From Sinorhizobium mexicanum (GTDB taxonomy: Bacteria > Pseudomonadota > Alphaproteobacteria > Rhizobiales > Rhizobiaceae): 64,000 nucleotides of DNA. The notes beneath the pieces are model-generated. The model worked only from the letters and a program-made list of their open reading frames with translations, was not told the origin of the DNA and did no database searches. Positions 8,058-15,802 of the stretch are shown here, in pieces (the first letter of the stretch is position 1; every line of letters starts with the position of its first letter). The stretch is from positions 2,381,501-2,445,500 of the forward strand of contig NZ_CP041238.1 of the NCBI RefSeq assembly GCF_013488225.1, read 5' to 3'. The translations under genes and the position numbers were made by a program.

Positions 8058-9260
8058 ATGTTTCTTCTGAATACCCATCCCGACCACAATCGCCCGCTCG
8101 ACCCTGTCGACGCGGAAACGCTTGGAGAAGGAGCAGCCGATACGGTGGAGCGCTTCCTGGCGCACCGCGCCAATCATGCCGAGACGCCGCTGCATGCTCT
8201 GCCGGCGCTCGCCCGTGAACTCGGCGTCGGCGCGGTCCATGTCAAGGATGAGGGCCATCGACTCGGCCTCGGCAGCTTCAAGGCGCTCGGTGGCGCCTAT
8301 GCGGTGATCCGGCTGGTGCTCGAAGAGGCGGAACGGCGCCTCGGGCGGCCGGTCGATATCGCCGAACTGCATTCGCCGGAGGTCAAGGCCGTGGCGACGA
8401 CGATGACCTTCGCCTGCGCGACCGACGGCAATCATGGCCGGTCGGTAGCGCAAGGGGCCGAGCTTGTTGGCGCGAAGGCGGTAATCTTTGTTCATGGCGG
8501 CGTCAGCGAGACCCGCGTGGCGGCGATCGCCCGCTTCGGCGCCGAGATGGTCCGCGTCGGAGGCACCTATGACGACACCGTTGCCGAAGCGGCGCGGGTT
8601 GCGACCGAGAACCGCTGGACGATCGTCTCCGATACGTCCTGGGCAGGCTACGAGCGCATTCCTGGCCTGGTGATGCAGGGCTACACGGCAATGGTTCGGG
8701 AGGCGCTGCGCCGGCTGCCGGAGCCGCCAACGCATGTCTTCGTGCAGGCGGGCGTCGGCGGCGTCGCGGCCGCCGTCAGCGGTCATCTCGCGCTTGCATT
8801 CGGCGACAGGCGGCCGACCTTCACCGTCGTCGACCCGGTGCGCGCCGCCTGCATCTTCGAAACCGCCCGCGCGGGGTATCCCGTCAAGATCACCCACGGC
8901 GAACCGACGGTGATGGCCATGCTCGAATGCTATGATCCCTCGCTTGTCGCCTGGCGGGTGCTCAAGCATGTGGCGGACGTCTTCATGACCGTTGACGAGC
9001 AGGACGCCATTACCGCAATGAACCGGCTGGCGCGCCCATCCGATAACGATCCGGCGATCGTCGCCGGAGAAAGCGGCGGCGCGGGATTGGCGGGCCTCCT
9101 CCGGGCGGCGACCACCCCCGCCATCAGGATGGCGATCGGCCTCGACGAAACCTCGCGCATCCTGCTTTTCAATACCGAAGGTGCGACGGATCCGGAGCGC
9201 TATGCCGAGCTTGTCGGCATGAGCCCGGCGGACGTCATCGGTCGCCGGCAGGCGCGGTAG
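8058..9260 (+). CDS. dpaL: Diaminopropionate ammonia-lyase
   Basis: A 400-residue PLP enzyme of fold type II, close to the usual length of DpaL/YgeX. The PLP lysine is Lys75 in GLGSFKALGG. The N-terminus (HPDHNRPLDP) and motifs VATTMTFACATDGNHGRSVA and VQAGVGGVAAAV fit the family. It cleaves 2,3-diaminopropionate to pyruvate and two ammonia. It is followed after 7 bases by an M20 amidohydrolase, echoing the ygeX-ygeY order of enterobacteria, and is probably controlled by the divergent Lrp-type regulator. Confidence 0.9.
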   Translation: MFLLNTHPDHNRPLDPVDAETLGEGAADTVERFLAHRANHAETPLHALPALARELGVGAVHVKDEGHRLGLGSFKALGGAYAVIRLVLEEAERRLGRPVDIAELHSPEVKAVATTMTFACATDGNHGRSVAQGAELVGAKAVIFVHGGVSETRVAAIARFGAEMVRVGGTYDDTVAEAARVATENRWTIVSDTSWAGYERIPGLVMQGYTAMVREALRRLPEPPTHVFVQAGVGGVAAAVSGHLALAFGDRRPTFTVVDPVRAACIFETARAGYPVKITHGEPTVMAMLECYDPSLVAWRVLKHVADVFMTVDEQDAITAMNRLARPSDNDPAIVAGESGGAGLAGLLRAATTPAIRMAIGLDETSRILLFNTEGATDPERYAELVGMSPADVIGRRQAR

Positions 9261-9267
9261 CAACAGC

Positions 9268-10503
9268 ATGAGCGCCCTTTCGATCAATGCAGAGCGGCTG
9301 CTGAACCGCATCCGCGCCCTCGGCGAAATCGGTCGCGACAGCGATGGCAGATTGACCCGGCTCGCAGCCTCGGACGCGGACAAGGCAGGCCGGGATCGGC
9401 TCGTCCAGTGGCTCCGAGAGGCCGAACTCGAGGTCGTCGTCGACCGGATCGGCAATATCTTCGGCATATGGCGCGACGCCGGCAATGCCGAGAATGCGCC
9501 CGTCCTGGTCGGCTCGCATATCGACACCGTTATCGACGCCGGCATTTACGACGGCTGCTACGGGGTGCTTTCCGGTCTGGAGGTGATCCAGACGCTGAGG
9601 GAGGCCGGTACCGCCCCCGCCCACCCGATTGCCGTCGCCGCCTTCACCAATGAGGAAGGCGTGCGCTATGCCCCCGACATGATGGGCTCACTGGTCTATG
9701 CCGGCGGGCTTTCGGTCGACCAAGCGCTTGCGACGGTCGGCACGGATGGCAGCGTGCTTGGCGAGGAACTGCGCCGCATCGGCTATGCGGGCGCGGATGG
9801 GCCGGGCTTTTCGAAGCCGCATGCCTATGTCGAGCTCCATGTCGAACAAGGCCCGGTGTTGGAGCGCGAAGGCGTGCCGATCGGAGCCGTCGAGAACCTG
9901 CAAGGCATTTCCTGGCAGCGGGTCACCATCGAGGGCGTCGCCAATCACGCCGGCACGACGCCGATGTCGATGCGGAGCGATGCCGGCCACGCGGCCGCCC
10001 GCGTGATCGCCTTCCTGTACGATCGCGCAATGACCTCCAATACACCGACCGTCGCTACCGTCGGCTGTATCGCCTTCGAGCCGAATGCCATCAACGTGAT
10101 CCCGTCACGTGCCACGTTCACCGTCGACCTGCGCGATCCTGATGCCGAACGGCTAAGAGCCGAGGAGGCCGCGCTCGCCAGCTATCTCCACGACCTCGCG
10201 GCGGCCGAGGACATGACGATTGCAACGGAGCGCCTGGCGCGGTTTGAGCCTGTGACCTTCGACGCAAGGATTGTCGGCCTCATCGAGGAGGCAGCCACCA
10301 TGCGCGGCCTCGCTTCGAAGCGGATGACCTCCGGCGCCGGCCATGACGCTCAGATGGTCGCGCGAGTCGCACCGGCGGCGATGATTTTCGTGCCGAGCGT
10401 TGGCGGCATCAGCCACAACCCGCGCGAATATACGACCGACGGCGATCTTGTCGCCGGCGCCAATGTCCTGCTCGATGTCGTCCAGCGCCTTGCCGCAGAC
10501 TGA
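9268..10503 (+). CDS. Zn-dependent M20 hydrolase of the N-carbamoyl-amino acid/allantoate amidohydrolase type
   Basis: A 411-residue metallo-amidohydrolase. Metal-site motifs are visible: VGSHIDTVIDAGIYDG (His84, Asp95), TNEEGVRY (Glu129-Glu130) and ELHVEQGPVLE, with the dimerisation domain between and GAGHDAQM near the end. Family members hydrolyse N-carbamoyl-amino acids, ureidoglycolate-type substrates or allantoate. The substrate cannot be read from sequence. It lies 7 bases after dpaL and 11 before another M20 gene, so the three probably act in one catabolic route. Confidence 0.85.
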   Translation: MSALSINAERLLNRIRALGEIGRDSDGRLTRLAASDADKAGRDRLVQWLREAELEVVVDRIGNIFGIWRDAGNAENAPVLVGSHIDTVIDAGIYDGCYGVLSGLEVIQTLREAGTAPAHPIAVAAFTNEEGVRYAPDMMGSLVYAGGLSVDQALATVGTDGSVLGEELRRIGYAGADGPGFSKPHAYVELHVEQGPVLEREGVPIGAVENLQGISWQRVTIEGVANHAGTTPMSMRSDAGHAAARVIAFLYDRAMTSNTPTVATVGCIAFEPNAINVIPSRATFTVDLRDPDAERLRAEEAALASYLHDLAAAEDMTIATERLARFEPVTFDARIVGLIEEAATMRGLASKRMTSGAGHDAQMVARVAPAAMIFVPSVGGISHNPREYTTDGDLVAGANVLLDVVQRLAAD

Positions 10504-10514
10504 GGAGAGTTTCA

Positions 10515-11669
10515 ATGACCGATCTTGAGATGCTCGAAAGGCAGATGACGGAATGGCGGCGCGATCTTCACGCCCATCCCGAATTTGGTTTCGAGGAAAA
10601 GCGGACCTCCGCCTTCGTCGCGGCGAAGCTGAGGGAGTTCGGGCTTGATGTTGCCGAAGGCGTCGGCGGCACTGGCGTCGTCGGTACGCTGAAACGCGGC
10701 AACGGCAACCGCGCCATTGCGCTTCGCGCCGACATGGACGCGCTGCGCATTCCGGAACAGGGCGCGGTCGAGTATCGCTCGCAAAACCCGGGCGTGATGC
10801 ATGCCTGCGGCCACGACGGCCACACGACCATGCTGCTCGGCGCCGCAAAGCTGCTTGCCGAAGACGGCGGTTTCGATGGCACCGTGCGCTTCGTCTTCCA
10901 ACCGGCGGAGGAATGGGGCAAGGGCGCGCTCGCCATGCTCGACGATGGCCTGATGGAGCGATTTCCCTTCGAGGAAATCTACGGGCTGCACAACATGCCG
11001 GGGCTTCCGGTCGGCCATTTCGAGACCCGTGCCGGCGCCATGATGTCGGCGGAAGACAATTTCGAAATCGTGCTCAAGGGCGTCGGCGGCCATGCCGCGC
11101 GTCCACACGCCGGCAACGAGGTGCTGGTCGCCGCCTGCGCCCTCGTCACCAACCTGCAGACGATCGTCTCGCGTCGTCTGAGCCCGGCCGATATCGGCGT
11201 CGTCTCGGTCACGGAGCTCATCACCGACGGCACCCGCAACGCGCTGCCAGGCCTTGCCCACATCCTTGGCGATGCGCGCAGCTTCCGCCCCGAGGTCAGT
11301 GCAGAGATCGAGAAGCAGATGCGCGTGATCGCGGAAGGTACGGCGCTGACTCACAACGTCTCCGCCGAGGTAACTTACACCCGCGAGTTCGTGCCCCTCC
11401 TCAACGATGCGGCTCTCGTCGAGGAAGCCTTCGCCGCCGCAAGGACCGTCTTCGAAACCGATCATGTCGGCACCGCCCGCGAACCGATGACGGGTTCCGA
11501 AGATTTCGCCCGCTTCCTTGAACACGTTCCCGGCTGCTTCGTCTTCCTCGGCAACGGCCGCGACTCCGCGCCGTTGCACAATCCGACCTACGATTTCAAC
11601 GACGCCGGGCTCATTCACGGAACCCGTTTCCATGCCGCGATCGTCAAGCGGCGCCTGCCGGAGAAATAG
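10515..11669 (+). CDS. M20 amidohydrolase (hippurate/N-acyl-amino acid hydrolase type)
   Basis: A 384-residue protein with the M20D signatures RRDLHAHPEFGFEE, LRADMDAL, MHACGHDGHTTMLLG and FQPAEEWGKG, plus GSEDFARF and a C-terminal HNPTYDFND. It removes acyl groups from N-acyl amino acids. GAGGAG lies 8 bases before the ATG. It is last in the dpaL operon. The specific substrate is unknown; a plausible one is an N-acylated diaminopropionate whose product feeds DpaL. Confidence 0.87.
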   Translation: MTDLEMLERQMTEWRRDLHAHPEFGFEEKRTSAFVAAKLREFGLDVAEGVGGTGVVGTLKRGNGNRAIALRADMDALRIPEQGAVEYRSQNPGVMHACGHDGHTTMLLGAAKLLAEDGGFDGTVRFVFQPAEEWGKGALAMLDDGLMERFPFEEIYGLHNMPGLPVGHFETRAGAMMSAEDNFEIVLKGVGGHAARPHAGNEVLVAACALVTNLQTIVSRRLSPADIGVVSVTELITDGTRNALPGLAHILGDARSFRPEVSAEIEKQMRVIAEGTALTHNVSAEVTYTREFVPLLNDAALVEEAFAAARTVFETDHVGTAREPMTGSEDFARFLEHVPGCFVFLGNGRDSAPLHNPTYDFNDAGLIHGTRFHAAIVKRRLPEK

Positions 11670-11703
11670 AAGGGCAGCCATCCGCGCCGAACAAGGCGGC
11701 CAC

Positions 11704-11913
11704 CTAGTTCTCTGGTATGCCCGCCTTCTTCATGCGCGCCGCCATCGCCTCGCGAAAACGACTGAAGTCACGCAGCGAGGGAAGCGCGGCATATTTGGCG
11801 ATCGCATAGTCGGGCTGGATGGCGAGAAGCCGTTCGGCCGCCCAATGGGCGGTCTTCATATCGTCGTTGATGGCGGCCCAGACCGCAACCGAATGCGCAT
11901 GTGTCCGCTCCAT
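11704..11913 (-). pseudogene. 3' remnant of a TPR-containing adenylate cyclase gene
   Basis: A 69-residue frame whose sequence (AAERLLAIQPDYAIAKYAAL, then FREAMAARMKKAGIPE) looks like the extreme C-terminus of rhizobial class III cyclases that carry tetratricopeptide repeats: the last TPR and the usual A-G-x-P-E ending. No cyclase domain lies upstream; a stop occurs shortly before in the same frame. It most likely marks a deletion that left only the tail. The call rests on family resemblance. Confidence 0.45.
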
Positions 11914-12106
11914 TTCACAATACGAGCCACGCTAGCATTGATTGCGTTCGATTTGACGCAGATTTAGCGCTTGTCTCCCTCGGCTCACCCGCATTTCACT
12001 CCCGCCCGAACAGCAAGCGCGCGCGAAGCGAAACCCGCACTCGAAGTCACGGCCAGCCTGATGATCACCTTGATGTCCATGCGGTGAGTTGGGCGCAGGC
12101 CGAACC
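11914..12106. other. Gap upstream of the cyclase remnant with no gene
   Basis: With the remnant, the region 11670-12106 lacks an intact gene. Small plus-strand frames here have no ribosome site and an unlikely composition. I see nothing else of note. Confidence 0.5.
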
Positions 12107-12568
12107 TTAAGCCACCTTGGCAGCATAGGAGGCCAGCAATCCGCCCCAGCCGGAATCGAGCATGCCGCCGACATCCTGCGCCTTGGCGCCGTAATTGGCG
12201 AGTTGGCGATGCTCAAGGACGACCGTGGTCTCATTGTCGCCTTTCGCTTCGAACAGAACTTCCACTTCTGTGTGGAAGGCCGGATCGAAGGTGAAATCGG
12301 CGTTGAGTTGCCAGGCAAGGAGGATGCGGTTCGGCCGGTCGCAGGCAATCACATGGCCCCAGTCCCGCTCCTCGCCGGCATTGCCGATCTCGTACCAGCG
12401 GCCGCCGGCAACAGCCTCGACGACAACCGTCTTCTGGCCGGATTCGGTCAGGCTGTGACCCTTGATCCACCAGCTTCCCATGTCGTTGACAAAAACGTCA
12501 AAGGCCTTTTCCGCCGAGGCGCGGACGGTGACGGACTTGCGAACCGGAGCGGGCTCGATCGTGTGCAT
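12107..12568 (-). CDS. AHSA1/SRPBCC-domain protein
   Basis: A 153-residue protein starting MHTIEPAPVRKSVTVRASAE, with a strong GGGAGGAAAG site before the ATG. The K-A-F-D-V-F-V, W-W-I-K-G-H, GGRWYEIG, W-G-H-V and RILLAWQLN motifs are those of START-like AHSA1 (activator of Hsp90 ATPase homologue) proteins. It lies 41 bases downstream of an ArsR-type regulator on the same strand, a very common two-gene unit. The function is unproven; the fold binds hydrophobic ligands. Confidence 0.85.
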   Translation of the reverse strand: MHTIEPAPVRKSVTVRASAEKAFDVFVNDMGSWWIKGHSLTESGQKTVVVEAVAGGRWYEIGNAGEERDWGHVIACDRPNRILLAWQLNADFTFDPAFHTEVEVLFEAKGDNETTVVLEHRQLANYGAKAQDVGGMLDSGWGGLLASYAAKVA

Positions 12569-12609
12569 GATGCTTTCCTCCCGTTGCATCAACGATTTCA
12601 TATCTGTCC

Positions 12610-12921
12610 TCAAGAATCGTCCGCCGTCTCGACCGCGGCCTTGAAAGCGGCGAGCTGTTCGCTCCAGAAGCGGTCGAGCCAAGCCCGGAGTGGCCCTAAC
12701 CCCTCCGGGTCGATCGAATAGATGCGGCGCGCGCCCGAAGGCACGTCACGCACGAGCCGCGCTTCCTTCAGAATCTTCAAATGCTGCGAGATCGCCGGCT
12801 GCGACACCGGCATCGTCCGCGCCAGCTCCGCGACCGACTGCCGCTGCCCTGCGACACGCTCGAAAATCGCGCGCCGGGTCGGGTCGGCAAGGGCTGCAAA
12901 CAATCTATCTTCATAAGTCAT
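12610..12921 (-). CDS. ArsR/SmtB-family transcriptional regulator
   Basis: A 103-residue winged-helix repressor: FAALADPTRRAIFERVAG, then RTMPVSQPAISQHLKILKEA (recognition helix) and a beta-wing VRDVPSGARRIYSIDPEGL. The classical Cys metal ligands (ELCVCDL) are missing, so it is not an arsenic or metal sensor. It heads an operon with the AHSA1 gene and is probably autoregulated through the inverted repeat at 12930-12945. Confidence 0.88.
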   Translation of the reverse strand: MTYEDRLFAALADPTRRAIFERVAGQRQSVAELARTMPVSQPAISQHLKILKEARLVRDVPSGARRIYSIDPEGLGPLRAWLDRFWSEQLAAFKAAVETADDS

Positions 12922-12929
12922 GGCTTATT

Positions 12930-12945
12930 ATAAGCTGAAGCTTAT
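12930..12945. promoter_or_regulatory. Candidate ArsR operator
   Basis: A perfect inverted repeat ATAAGC-TGAA-GCTTAT, 9 bases upstream of the ArsR-type start codon, within an AT-rich promoter-like stretch. The placement suits autorepression. Confidence 0.55.
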
Positions 12946-12978
12946 TGCTGTCAATCGAGCGACGGTGAACCATCGCGC

Positions 12979-13021
12979 AAACGAAACGCCGCGCATTCGA
13001 CTGAACACGCGGCGCTCGTTT
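12979..13021 (-). terminator. Likely terminator of the LysR gene
   Basis: Inverted repeat CGCCGCG (12987-12993) with CGCGGCG (13008-13014), flanked by AAACG/CGTTT arms. It lies about 60 bases beyond the LysR stop on the minus strand. The T-tract is short, so termination strength is uncertain. Confidence 0.45.
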
Positions 13022-13081
13022 GAGGTTTAGGCGGTGAGCCAGGGGCTCGCAGTTTCCTTCAGGCCGGTCCGATGCGATGCA

Positions 13082-13978
13082 TCAAGCGGCTTGCATCTGC
13101 AGCTCGGCGAAGGCCTCACGCACATGATCGGCGACCGCGAGCACCGGAGCCGGCGCGTCCTCGATGACCTTGAGCCCGATGTCGTAGTGCCCGAGATCCG
13201 GCAGCCCGTCACGCTCACCGAGCTGGACCATTTCGCCTTGGACCAGGTAGCGCGGCAGCGGAGCGATGGCGAGGCCGGCGAGCACGGCAGCCCGCTGACC
13301 CGTCGTGTAGGCGCTGAGGAAGGCAACGCGGAACTTGCGGCCGGCCCGTGACAGTTTCTCGACCGCATCGGCACGCCAGACGCAGCCGTCCTCCCACATG
13401 GAAACCGGCAGCGGATCGCGTAAATGCGCATTGCCGCATTTCGCGCCTGCCCAGACCAGTTTCTCCTGCAACAGGATTTCCGTGCCGTTCGGCGCTTCAT
13501 CGGTCAAGCTGTTGAAGATGGCGATGTCCAGCCGGTGCTCGTCGACACGCTTGCGCATCGCGTTGCTCATGCCGATCGATACGTCGACAGTGACATTCGG
13601 ATAGGATTCGGCAAAACGCTTCAACACATCCGGCAGGATCCGCTCGCCGACATCCTCCGGCGCGCCGACCCGAACAACGCCGTTCATGTCGGGCAGGAGG
13701 AAGCGCGAGACCGTTTCATTGTTGAGCGACAGAAGCCGGCGGGCAAAGCCGAGCAGCAGTTCGCCTTTTGGCGTCAGCGACACCGAGCGAGCGTCACGCA
13801 GGAAAAGCGTGCAGCCGAGGAGTTCCTCCAGCTTCTTGATCTGCATCGAGACGGCCGACGGCGTCCGGTAGACCGTCTCCGCAGCGGTGGTGAAGTTGCC
13901 GGTTTCGGCGATGGCGACGAAGGTCTTCAGGACGTCCATCTCAAGGAGCGGAAGCGCGTGGCGCAACATCATGTTCAT
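13082..13978 (-). CDS. LysR-family transcriptional regulator (LsrB-like)
   Basis: A 298-residue protein. It starts MNMMLRHALPLLEMDVLKTF, then the helix-turn-helix FVAIAETGNFTTAAETVYRT / PSAVSMQIKKLEELLGCTLF, and a periplasmic-binding-like effector domain from about residue 100. The N-terminus closely resembles the rhizobial redox regulator LsrB, of which this may be a paralogue. GAGGA lies 8 bases before the chosen ATG; an upstream in-frame ATG at 14023 lacks a good site. The effector domain contains Cys residues (AKCGNAH, EDGCVW), but whether they sense redox is unknown. Confidence 0.85.
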   Translation of the reverse strand: MNMMLRHALPLLEMDVLKTFVAIAETGNFTTAAETVYRTPSAVSMQIKKLEELLGCTLFLRDARSVSLTPKGELLLGFARRLLSLNNETVSRFLLPDMNGVVRVGAPEDVGERILPDVLKRFAESYPNVTVDVSIGMSNAMRKRVDEHRLDIAIFNSLTDEAPNGTEILLQEKLVWAGAKCGNAHLRDPLPVSMWEDGCVWRADAVEKLSRAGRKFRVAFLSAYTTGQRAAVLAGLAIAPLPRYLVQGEMVQLGERDGLPDLGHYDIGLKVIEDAPAPVLAVADHVREAFAELQMQAA

Positions 13979-14195
13979 GGCGGCATCCTCATTCAGAAAA
14001 TCTGAAAGATAACATGATTTCATTTCGTTTGATTGAACATCAAGCGTGAGCGATAGTCAAGCTGCAAGGAAGATCCAGGGCGGGATCGGGACCAAGGCGG
14101 AGCGGGCTTTCCCACCCTCATCCGTCGAAACTCACAATGAACCGATCCGGTAAATGCTTCTGGATTGCCAGCGCGATCTCGCAAAGGAGAAGCTC

Positions 14196-14540
14196 ATGTC
14201 CGCGTTGACACTGGTGATTACGCCCCGCGGCAACACCTCATACATGAATGCCGATGGGCGAATGACCATCGGCGCCGCCAAACGGGACACGGTCGTCCGG
14301 CTTCAACCGGAAACCGTGGCGCCTTCCACGATCATCGCTGGCGACGGCGACATCGTTCTCGCCATCCTGTCGCACGCCCGGTCCTTCATCGACCGGATCG
14401 CCACGAGGCGGCGCGCCAACAACATCGCCCGGAATCGGGTGGAAACCCGCCGTGAATTGGCGAAACTTCCCGCGAGGGTCAGGAATGACCTGTTACTCGC
14501 GGAACAACAGCCGCTGATACTTTCGGATAGAGTTTGTTAG
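14196..14540 (+). CDS. Hypothetical protein (114 aa)
   Basis: A 114-residue protein beginning MSALTLVITPRGNTSYMNAD with a strong AAAGGAG site 7 bases upstream. The middle has GDGDIVLAILSHARSFIDRI; the C-terminal half is basic and helical (RRRANNIARNRVETRRELAK), perhaps nucleic-acid binding. No signal peptide or known domain is recognised. It is followed by a hairpin and a DUF1127 gene on the same strand. Confidence 0.6.
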   Translation: MSALTLVITPRGNTSYMNADGRMTIGAAKRDTVVRLQPETVAPSTIIAGDGDIVLAILSHARSFIDRIATRRRANNIARNRVETRRELAKLPARVRNDLLLAEQQPLILSDRVC

Positions 14541-14560
14541 TGAGGCGGCAACCGATCACC

Positions 14561-14585
14561 ATGTTTGATGAAAAGCATCAAACAT
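14561..14585. promoter_or_regulatory. Perfect 10-base inverted repeat
   Basis: ATGTTTGATG at 14561-14570 pairs with CATCAAACAT at 14576-14585 around a 5-base loop. It lies 21 bases after the 114-aa gene and 82 before the DUF1127 gene. It has no T-run, so it may be an operator for the DUF1127 gene or an RNA hairpin at the end of the upstream transcript. Confidence 0.45.
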
Positions 14586-14666
14586 ATTCGTTGGAATGAT
14601 GAATGAGGTTGCACCATATTTACCTTCATGGTCGCGACCTTTTGAGAAACTCAGAAGGAACCAGAA

Positions 14667-14870
14667 ATGTCCACGAACCAGTTTTCATCGTCGAGCCACG
14701 GGCTGTCCGCCCTACCCGGCCTCTTCAACCTGCGCGCACGCGCCTGGGCCGCCTGGAAGCGGCACCGCAATGAAGTCGTCCTGGAGAGCCTGTCCTATGA
14801 CACGCTGAAGGATATCGGCTTCCCGTCCGCTGATGACGAGGTTCACGAGGTCCAGAAGAACCAACAATGA
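14667..14870 (+). CDS. DUF1127 (YjiS-like) small protein
   Basis: A 67-residue protein. Its core AWAAWKRHRNEVVLESLSYD, followed by TLKDIGFPSADD, is the DUF1127 motif: a short Trp/Arg helix and a D-IG turn. DUF1127 proteins are small, often abundant and stress-induced, and in some alphaproteobacteria act in RNA or phosphate-related control. An AGAAGGAACC site precedes the ATG. A strong terminator lies 50 bases downstream, suggesting a short, well-expressed transcript. Confidence 0.85.
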   Translation: MSTNQFSSSSHGLSALPGLFNLRARAWAAWKRHRNEVVLESLSYDTLKDIGFPSADDEVHEVQKNQQ

Positions 14871-14922
14871 ACGCCGACAGCAACTATCCTCCCGCCCGAT
14901 GTCGGGCAAGACTTGACCTCTA

Positions 14923-14954
14923 AAGGGCATTCCCGCAACGGAATGCCCTTTTTG
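14923..14954 (+). terminator. Rho-independent terminator
   Basis: A perfect 11-base stem (14923-14933 with 14940-14950), a CGCAAC loop and a TTTTTG run. It ends the DUF1127 transcript and may also stop the convergent DUF1194 gene. Confidence 0.9.
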
Positions 14955-14980
14955 TTTGTATCGATTGTGGCATGCGATTT

Positions 14981-15691
14981 TCAGTCTCTGGCCAGACGGG
15001 CGACGATCTGCGGCGACAGTTCCCTGATCAGCTTTCTCCGGATGGCCGCCGCAAAATCGGCATCTTTCCGCACATCCATCACGAAGGCGCCGGCGCCGAG
15101 GATGACTTCCTTCTCATAGTAACTTGCCAGGTCCTTCTGCTCATCGGAGATGGCCAGCGCGTTGATGGTGACCCCCATTTTCCGGGCGCGCAGGCGAGCC
15201 GCATAGAGCGAGGCGCGCTGCCGCTGCTTCGGCGCGACCGTTTCCTTCCCGTCGCCCGAGATGTTGACAATCGATCTGCCGGCGCAAAAGCCTGGCCCGG
15301 CCAAGAGGTCCAACGCCGACCAGATGCCGCTGCCGATATCGGTGTTGCCGAAGACCAGCCGCTGGTTGCCTTCGACCTCGCGCGCGAAAGGTTCCGCACC
15401 GTCGCCGTCGAAGATCACAAACCAACTAAGGTGCTGGACCGCAAATTCGCCGTCGCCCCAAAAGACGGCCGACACTGCCACGGCCCCGGCCTTGTTCAAG
15501 GCCGAAAGGACGCCCCTGTCGCGGAAGGCCGCGGCGATCGCGGATTTCTGGAAAGCATATTCCTGGTCGGAAACGCTGCCGGATCCGTCGACGGCAAGCA
15601 CCAGCGCAACGTCGACGCAGGAATGCGGCGCAGACACCGCCGGCGCGCAAAGGAACAATGCCGACACGGCGGCAGCCAGCGTGTTGCGCAT
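14981..15691 (-). CDS. DUF1194 von Willebrand factor A-like secreted protein
   Basis: A 236-residue protein with a signal peptide (MRNTLAAAVSALFLCAPAVS, cleavage near APHS) and a VWA fold. The MIDAS metal motif is VDGSGSVS around residue 35. Other motifs are VFGNTDIGSGIW and SIVNISGDGKE, as in DUF1194 proteins. It is probably a periplasmic metal-dependent protein-binding domain. A GAGGGGAC site supports the start. It is divergent from the SARP-like regulator, with 111 bases between. Confidence 0.85.
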   Translation of the reverse strand: MRNTLAAAVSALFLCAPAVSAPHSCVDVALVLAVDGSGSVSDQEYAFQKSAIAAAFRDRGVLSALNKAGAVAVSAVFWGDGEFAVQHLSWFVIFDGDGAEPFAREVEGNQRLVFGNTDIGSGIWSALDLLAGPGFCAGRSIVNISGDGKETVAPKQRQRASLYAARLRARKMGVTINALAISDEQKDLASYYEKEVILGAGAFVMDVRKDADFAAAIRRKLIRELSPQIVARLARD

Positions 15692-15802
15692 GTCCCCTCT
15701 TCCTTGCCCGCGTGCTCCCCAGCATCACCCGAATTGACTATGACAGACGAGCGCTTCCTTGCTGTTATAGTGGCGTTACACCGTCCGTTAGAGGTAGCTT
15801 AA

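Noticed and set aside
14972..15802. Plus-strand frame of 276 aa
   Set aside because: Shadow of the DUF1194 gene, which has a signal peptide and MIDAS motif.
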